Below, in pieces: positions 23,178 through 27,691 of a stretch of 27,691 nucleotides of DNA (position 1 is the first letter of the stretch; each line of letters opens with the position of its first letter). The notes beneath the pieces were generated by a model that saw nothing but the letters and a program-made list of their open reading frames with translations, did not search any database and was not told where the DNA came from. A program made the position numbers and the translations under genes. The DNA is from RGIG1668 sp045124495 (lineage in GTDB: Bacteria > Bacillota > Clostridia > Lachnospirales > Lachnospiraceae): assembly GCA_045124495.1 (NCBI GenBank), contig JBGVLX010000085.1:1-27691 (forward strand). The letters run 5' to 3'.

Positions 23178-23799
23178 AGAGGAATATTTAGCAGAATTAG
23201 AGCGAAATTTAAGAAAACTACCGGAAGAGGAACGGGAAGAGGCCATGCAGTATTATAGGGAATACTTAGAAGAAGCCGGAGAGAATGTAGAAGAAGTAAT
23301 TGAAAAGTTAGGTTCCCCTAAGGAAGTTGCAAACGGAATCATTCGGGAATGTGCAGTGAAATCTTTGGAAGTAGTTGGTCAGGGACAAAAAAGGGAGAAA
23401 GAAGAGGAGAAAGAAAGAAAAAAGAACGATACAGCTAAGAATGTGTGGTTGATTATATTAGGTATCTTTGCTGCTCCTGTGGCGTTTCCTGTAGCAATTG
23501 CCATTGTGGCGGTATTATTTTCAATCTTTGCAGTTATGGCAGCATTTTGTTTCACAGTCACTGTTTTGGACCTAAGTTTCTTTTTGGTAGGTATTGTTGC
23601 ATTTGTGGTAGGAATTGGAATTGTTACTGTATCACCAATTACTACTGTATTTCTGATAGGATGTAGTTTGTTTGTGAATGGATTTGGAATCGTAGCAATC
23701 ATATTAACCATACAGATTATAAAACTGGTTATAAAAGCAATTACATGGATAGTATCGAAAATTGTAAAAGGAGGGAAAAAACATGAAAAAGAGTACTAA
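23170..23799 (+). CDS. DUF1700 / HAAS-domain membrane protein
   Basis: This 209-aa protein starts with the conserved HAAS helical region, MSKEEYLAELERNLRKLPEE followed by YYREYLEEAGE and VIEKLGSPKEVA (1-55). A basic/acidic linker (about 72-88, KREKEEEKERKK) follows, then four or so hydrophobic segments from about residue 92 to 195. It sits in the membrane with the HAAS part in the cytoplasm, where it may interact with the PadR regulator. The start overlaps PadR and its end overlaps the DUF4097 gene (17 bp), so all three are cotranslated. Confidence 0.9.
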   Translation: MSKEEYLAELERNLRKLPEEEREEAMQYYREYLEEAGENVEEVIEKLGSPKEVANGIIRECAVKSLEVVGQGQKREKEEEKERKKNDTAKNVWLIILGIFAAPVAFPVAIAIVAVLFSIFAVMAAFCFTVTVLDLSFFLVGIVAFVVGIGIVTVSPITTVFLIGCSLFVNGFGIVAIILTIQIIKLVIKAITWIVSKIVKGGKKHEKEY

Positions 23800-24622
23800 G
23801 AGATGGTGTATCGCTGCAGTAGTATTAATGGTAATTGGAGGAATTATGGCGATTTCAGCGGTTCATTTTGGAGCAGCAACTCTGATATCGTGGGTTAATG
23901 GGGAATTTAAAATTGGTCAAGAGACTACGATTTTAGAAAAATCTCCGGTGGAAGAATTTCAAAACATAGAGCTTGACCTTCAAAGTAGTAACATCGAATT
24001 GATAGCCTCTGATGATTATTATATTGAATTTGATGAATGCGCCGGTGTTTTAGAATATAAAGTAAAGGATGATACGCTTATCATCGAACAAAAAGAAAAA
24101 TCTGTTTTTATGTCTATAGGATTCGGTTTTTCGAAGAACAGAGAAAATACAGTAAGATTGTATTATCCGGAAGAAACTGTATTAAATAACATATCAATGG
24201 AAGTGGATATGGGTTACCTATATTTTTCTGAAGTGAGAGCTTCTTTGATGGAATTGAATTGTGATATGGGGAGTGTGGAGCTTGAAAAATGTTTTGCCGG
24301 AGAGCTTATCATTGAAGCGGATATGGGGAGTGTAAATCTGGAAGAAGTATCAGTGGATAAGATTGATGTTAAGGCTGATATGGGTAATGTAGAAATTTCC
24401 AAGATAGATATAATGGAAAAAGGGACTGTAACATGTAATATGGGGAATGTAGAAATGAGTTTCGAAAAACCTGTTGAAACCTATGAAATATATGCTAAAA
24501 TAGATATGGGAGACCTTTTGATTGATGATGAGAAATGCGGTTCCACATACAAATCAAAAGGCGAAATTCCATTGGAAATAACCAATGATATGGGGGACAT
24601 TGAATTGAACTTCGCAAAATAG
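23783..24622 (+). CDS. DUF4097-type beta-repeat protein with N-terminal anchor
   Basis: This 279-aa protein has one N-terminal hydrophobic helix (about 9-31), then an outer beta-repeat domain. The repeat unit centres on (C/A/V)DMG(S/N/Y)V and recurs six or seven times between about residues 145 and 275: EVDMGYLYF, NCDMGSVEL, EADMGSVNL, KADMGNVEI, TCNMGNVEM, KIDMGDLLI and TNDMGDIEL. This right-handed helix-like layout is known from DUF4097 adhesin-like proteins. The helix would hold it at the outer face of the membrane. It is the third gene of the PadR operon. Its function is not known beyond a possible envelope role. Confidence 0.88.
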   Translation: MKKSTKRWCIAAVVLMVIGGIMAISAVHFGAATLISWVNGEFKIGQETTILEKSPVEEFQNIELDLQSSNIELIASDDYYIEFDECAGVLEYKVKDDTLIIEQKEKSVFMSIGFGFSKNRENTVRLYYPEETVLNNISMEVDMGYLYFSEVRASLMELNCDMGSVELEKCFAGELIIEADMGSVNLEEVSVDKIDVKADMGNVEISKIDIMEKGTVTCNMGNVEMSFEKPVETYEIYAKIDMGDLLIDDEKCGSTYKSKGEIPLEITNDMGDIELNFAK

Positions 24623-24665
24623 TTAAGAAGTTAAACTAGATATCCCCGGAATGGAGGGTGCATAT

Positions 24666-26465
24666 ATGGATGTAAAAGGTATTTTAGAGGAGTTAGACTA
24701 TTTATCAACATTAAAACAGACAGATGCCATAGAGCCTTTTTTACTAGGAAAAGCGGCAGAAGCTATGGAAGAAAAAGATACTGCAGCATTGCTTTCCATA
24801 TTGAATGAATTAGTGACATACTATAAAAATTTGGGAAGATATTCGGATGCTATTAAAATTAGCGAGAAGATTTTAAAACTAGCAGAAGATTTGGAGCTGG
24901 AAGGAAGTATAGAATATGGTAGTCTGTTATTAAATGTGGCAGCTGTGTACCAAATGGCAGAAAGGCTGGAGGATGCCAGAAATCTTTATCTGCAGGTTTT
25001 TCCATGTTTCGAGGGAAAACTGGAAAAAAGCGATTCCAAATGGGGTTGTCTATATCATAGTATGAGTGTGTTGTATCGGGAGTTAAGGGAGTGGAATCAG
25101 TCTATTGTCTGTTTGAAGAAAGCACTAGAGCTTGCAACTATGAAGGATTGTGTTTCAGAAGTTTCCGTGATACATACAAAGCTGGCAGATTCCTATCTTC
25201 AAAAGAAGGAAACAGAAACAGCAATTTCCCATTTAAAGAAAGCACTAAAATTATATCATGCAACAGAAGAAAATCAGGACGGAAATTATGGCGTTGCCCT
25301 TTTTACCATGGGAGAAGCATATTATCAGTTAGGACAGCTAGATAGCAGTAAAAAGTATTATGAAGAAGCCTTGCAGGTTATGAAGCAGAATGTTGGAGAA
25401 GATCAGGCTTATGCAATGGCTTGTGAAAAATATGCAAAGGTTTTAAAGGAACTCGGGGAAACGGAACGGGCGAGACTGATTTTAGATAAAGCCAGAGGCG
25501 TAATGGAACGTCTGGATTTAGGTATTTCCGGTATGGAATTATGTAGGAGATATTACCTGGAATATGGAAAGCCTATGATTGAGGAAAAATTTAAAGAGTA
25601 TGCGGATAAAATAGCAGTGGGTCTTGTTGGCTATGGTTCGGAATGTTATGGATATGATGATGAGATTTCAAGGGATCATGATTTTGGACCGGGATTCATT
25701 CTATGGCTTACCAATGCTGATTATCAAATGATTGGAGCGGCTTTGGCGGAGGAATATGAAAAACTTCCTAAGAGGTATTTAGGTTTTGAACGCTTGGAAA
25801 CCAAAAAGGGAAAGAGCCGGATGGGAGTTAAGACCATTGAAGGCTTTTACCGGGAGATTTTACAGACAGACCGTTCTTTCTTGGAAGAATTTGAATATGA
25901 AGATTTAGATGAATGTAATTTAAGTTTGTCTATAAATGGAGAAGTATTTCGGGATGACTTTGGTGAGTTTACCAGAATTCGTAATCGGATTGCAGGATAT
26001 TATAACAAGCCGTGTCAATTAAAAAAGATTGCGGCAGAGGTTGGAAAAATGTCACAAAGTGGGCAGTATAATTATCAAAGAATGATGCTTCGGAATCAGC
26101 CGGCCATTGCACAGATGGCTGTTGGTGAATTTGTTACCAGCTGTGTTCATCTGATTCATCTGCTGAATAAGAAATACACGCCTTTTTACAAGTGGAGCAT
26201 GATTAGTTTAAAAGAACTTCCAATTCTTGGTGAGGTAGAGAAGGATTTGGAGGAACTGTTGCTTATGGATGGCCAGCAGAACAGCTGGGGTGGCAATGCC
26301 TATTTCGTAGATGGAATCAATGAATCCGATAAGAAGGTTCTTTTAATGGAAAAAATATGTGAAAAGATAAAAGAAAGTTTGCAGGCGTTACATTATTACG
26401 ATTCGGCTGAGAATTTGTTACATAACCATGTTAGAAGTATTTTGGAAGATAGTAATAAGAAGTAG
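24666..26465 (+). CDS. TPR protein fused to a DUF4037 nucleotidyltransferase-like domain
   Basis: From ATG 24666 (GGAGGG at 24653-24658; an ATG at 24651 overlaps that site) it has 599 aa. Residues about 40-285 are tetratricopeptide repeats, for example GRYSDAIKISEKILKLAEDL, then WNQSIVCLKKALELA and GQLDSSKKYYEEALQVMKQN. The C-terminal DUF4037 domain has a nucleotidyltransferase-like motif, GYGSECYGYDDEISRDHDFG, with GS at 324-325 and D337/D339. Those two acids could hold metal. A helical tail follows. The target is unknown; nucleotidyltransferases of this fold can modify antibiotics, RNA or proteins. It lies 43 bp after the DUF4097 gene with no terminator, so it may share that transcript. Confidence 0.85.
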   Translation: MDVKGILEELDYLSTLKQTDAIEPFLLGKAAEAMEEKDTAALLSILNELVTYYKNLGRYSDAIKISEKILKLAEDLELEGSIEYGSLLLNVAAVYQMAERLEDARNLYLQVFPCFEGKLEKSDSKWGCLYHSMSVLYRELREWNQSIVCLKKALELATMKDCVSEVSVIHTKLADSYLQKKETETAISHLKKALKLYHATEENQDGNYGVALFTMGEAYYQLGQLDSSKKYYEEALQVMKQNVGEDQAYAMACEKYAKVLKELGETERARLILDKARGVMERLDLGISGMELCRRYYLEYGKPMIEEKFKEYADKIAVGLVGYGSECYGYDDEISRDHDFGPGFILWLTNADYQMIGAALAEEYEKLPKRYLGFERLETKKGKSRMGVKTIEGFYREILQTDRSFLEEFEYEDLDECNLSLSINGEVFRDDFGEFTRIRNRIAGYYNKPCQLKKIAAEVGKMSQSGQYNYQRMMLRNQPAIAQMAVGEFVTSCVHLIHLLNKKYTPFYKWSMISLKELPILGEVEKDLEELLLMDGQQNSWGGNAYFVDGINESDKKVLLMEKICEKIKESLQALHYYDSAENLLHNHVRSILEDSNKK

Positions 26466-26506
26466 TGGTTTTTAGATAAAATAAGACGGATTCAGTCATA
26501 AATTAT

Positions 26507-26584
26507 AAACTGACAATGGTGTTTAGAAGAAAATAGGTTACTGGTTATATATGAGCGGTAAGGAAAACACCATTGTCAGTTTTT
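26507..26584 (+). terminator. Terminator with 18-bp stem and large loop
   Basis: AAACTGACAATGGTGTTT (26507-26524) pairs perfectly with its inverse at 26565-26582, followed by TT. The 40-nt loop holds an inner 6-bp stem (TTACTG / CGGTAA). It ends the TPR-DUF4037 unit. From 26585 to the tRNA promoter nothing else is evident. Confidence 0.82.
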
Positions 26585-26697
26585 ATAGGGAAAGAGTAAG
26601 TATGTGAACGGATAAAAGTTAGCATTATAATTTTGATAGTCGATGATTGGAGTATTGTATTTGATAAAAATAAAATTTTATAAGGTGAAAAAAAGAG

Positions 26698-26727
26698 TTG
26701 ACAGAGTATATGGTTTTATGATATTAT
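26698..26727 (+). promoter_or_regulatory. Promoter of the tRNA-Gly gene
   Basis: TTGACA (26698-26703), 18-bp spacer, TATTAT (26722-26727), 39 bases before the mature tRNA. Confidence 0.78.
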
Positions 26728-26766
26728 ATTAATTGTTCTTGAGAGAAAAAGCTTATGATTTGATTT

Positions 26767-26838
<72 letters not shown>

Positions 26839-26887
26839 TTTTTTATTTTATATAGGAACTGATAGACGAAAAGGTCGTTGAACAAAT

Positions 26888-26949
26888 AAAAACACTTCGG
26901 AATATAGTATCATGATAGATAGGTTAACTGTATTCTGAAGTGTTTTTTT
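26888..26949. terminator. Bidirectional terminator between tRNA-Gly and the kinase-like gene
   Basis: AAAAACACTTCGGAATA (26888-26904) pairs over 17 positions (one G-U) with TATTCTGAAGTGTTTTT (26931-26947); the loop is 26 nt. T runs are present on both strands: seven on plus, five on minus. Confidence 0.82.
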
Positions 26950-26968
26950 GTATCAGATTTTCAAATGA

Positions 26969-27565
26969 TTAATTTGAGGAGCGCACAATATCCTTTATAA
27001 TTTCAATGCATTTCTCATATCCAAGAATTCCGCTGTTTAAGCATAACGCGTAGTTTTTTACGGCTCCCCATGTTTGGTCTGTATAATATGAATAGTTAAG
27101 ACTTCTTTTTTTGTCAGTGTCCCCCATTAAAAGTAGGGCGTCTTTTTCTGTTTTCTCATATAGATCCTTGATTCTTTGACATTTCATTTCTTTGGTGCCA
27201 TGTATAAAGATATTAAGAACATTGTCTCTGTCCTTTAAAATGAAATCAGCACATCTTCCCGCGATGACACAGTTTCCTTGTTCGGCGATATCCAAAATAA
27301 TGTTTCTTTGCACCTGATAAATATAATCTTCCAAAGAACCCCCTTTTAAGTCTCTTCATAGGAAGGAGTAAGAGAAAACACTGCTTTTAGGAGAATATTC
27401 TCCACGTTCTGAGATGAATTTTTCGGATAATCCGGTTTCTTTGACAACCTGCTCAATGATTTTCTTGTCATAGAATGAAAATCCTAATTCTTTGGCACAG
27501 GATTCTCCGATAAAGCGACCACCACTGCCGAATTCTCTACTGATTGTAATAATTTTTTTCTCCAT
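26969..27565 (-). pseudogene. Cytidylate-kinase-like gene interrupted by an in-frame TGA
   Basis: On the minus strand, ATG 27565 (behind AAAGGAC) starts MEKKIITISREFGSGGRFIG, the P-loop start of the cytidylate-kinase-like family (about 200 aa). The frame reaches SSVFSYSFL and a TGA at 27358-27356. It then continues in the same frame, with no shift: RDLKGG, SLEDYIYQVQRNIIL, NCVIAGRCADFILKDRDNVL, up to TAA at 26971-26969. Related proteins, as I recall them, have SYSF-x-G at the stop, so GGA to TGA is the likely change. The rest of the sequence is well kept, so the break looks recent, or it may be a sequencing error. The family function is not well defined. Confidence 0.82.
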
Positions 27566-27607
27566 TGCTATACTCGTCCTTTCTTCGTTCATTTTTAAAT
27601 TTCTAAG

Positions 27608-27691
27608 TTATTCCAAATTTGAAATAATATTATGATTGATTTTTCTCATAAGTATGGTTGCAACCAGACAGGATAAACCTTCTGCAATGAT
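27608..27691 (-). CDS. C-terminal end of a membrane protein (partial)
   Basis: A minus-strand frame enters from the right edge and ends with TAA at 27610-27608, giving 27 residues: IIAEGLSCLVATILMRKINH, then NIISNLE. A hydrophobic helix with a short basic tail fits the end of a transporter; a MATE-type efflux protein is possible but not shown. The kinase-like gene follows 42 bases downstream and may be in the same transcript. Confidence 0.5.
   Translation of the reverse strand: MIAEGLSCLVATILMRKINHNIISNLE

Noticed and set aside
26969..27592. TGA recoding (selenocysteine or TGA as glycine) in the kinase-like gene
   Set aside because: No SECIS-like hairpin was recognised, and other genes in the window use TGA as a normal stop (potB and potC, for example), so a reassigned code is excluded.

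Overview
The window looks like chromosomal DNA from a low-GC, Gram-positive anaerobe of the Clostridia, most likely a Lachnospiraceae relative. This is inferred from protein character and is not a species call. The signs are AT-rich DNA, strong GGAGG-type ribosome binding sites, consensus TTGACA/TATAAT promoters, a PadR-DUF1700-DUF4097 operon, an N-terminally extended RsmH-like enzyme, a dockerin remnant, and a cytidylate-kinase-like gene near the right end.

Layout. (1) 1-1741: the tail of a membrane protein gene, then an OmpR-type response regulator and a histidine kinase that overlap. (2) 1789-2889: a terminator, then a MarR regulator with twin palindromic operators and a flavodoxin. (3) 2899-6938: an accessory-looking stretch. 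It holds an unrecognised 348-aa protein, possibly with a frameshifted 5' end; an acetyltransferase tail; an orphan dockerin domain; a large inverted repeat; a PemK/MazF-like toxin gene without a visible antitoxin gene; a candidate small RNA; an AAA ATPase of the DUF4143 type; and a broken KilA-N gene start. (4) 7048-11166: one tightly packed operon of ABC ATPase, ABC-2 permease, hexapeptide acetyltransferase and RsmH-like methyltransferase. A convergent DUF3592 membrane protein gene follows. (5) 12217-12754: dtd, a D-aminoacyl-tRNA deacylase. (6) 12867-17646: a spermidine/putrescine importer operon (ATPase, two permeases, binding protein) behind a leader with an intrinsic terminator. The ATPase carries a duplicated C-terminal module, and the binding protein appears anchored by a C-terminal membrane helix. 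(7) 17763-20256: mscL with a zinc ribbon, RNase HI with a viroplasmin-type N-terminus, and an NCS2 purine permease. (8) 20478-22689: a single-gene transcription unit for an unrecognised 693-aa soluble protein. (9) 22762-26465: the PadR operon with a 39-bp perfect operator palindrome, followed by a TPR-DUF4037 nucleotidyltransferase-like gene. (10) 26698-27691: tRNA-Gly(GCC), a bidirectional terminator, a cytidylate-kinase-like gene cut by one in-frame TGA, and the tail of another minus-strand membrane protein gene.

The clearest points of interest are the gene graveyard around the toxin-like gene (acetyltransferase, dockerin and KilA-N fragments), the two sharply defined operator arrays (MarR and PadR), the candidate small RNA whose promoter overlaps the toxin stop codon, and the in-frame TGA in the kinase-like gene. 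I saw no CRISPR array, no complete insertion sequence, no rRNA and no convincing riboswitch.
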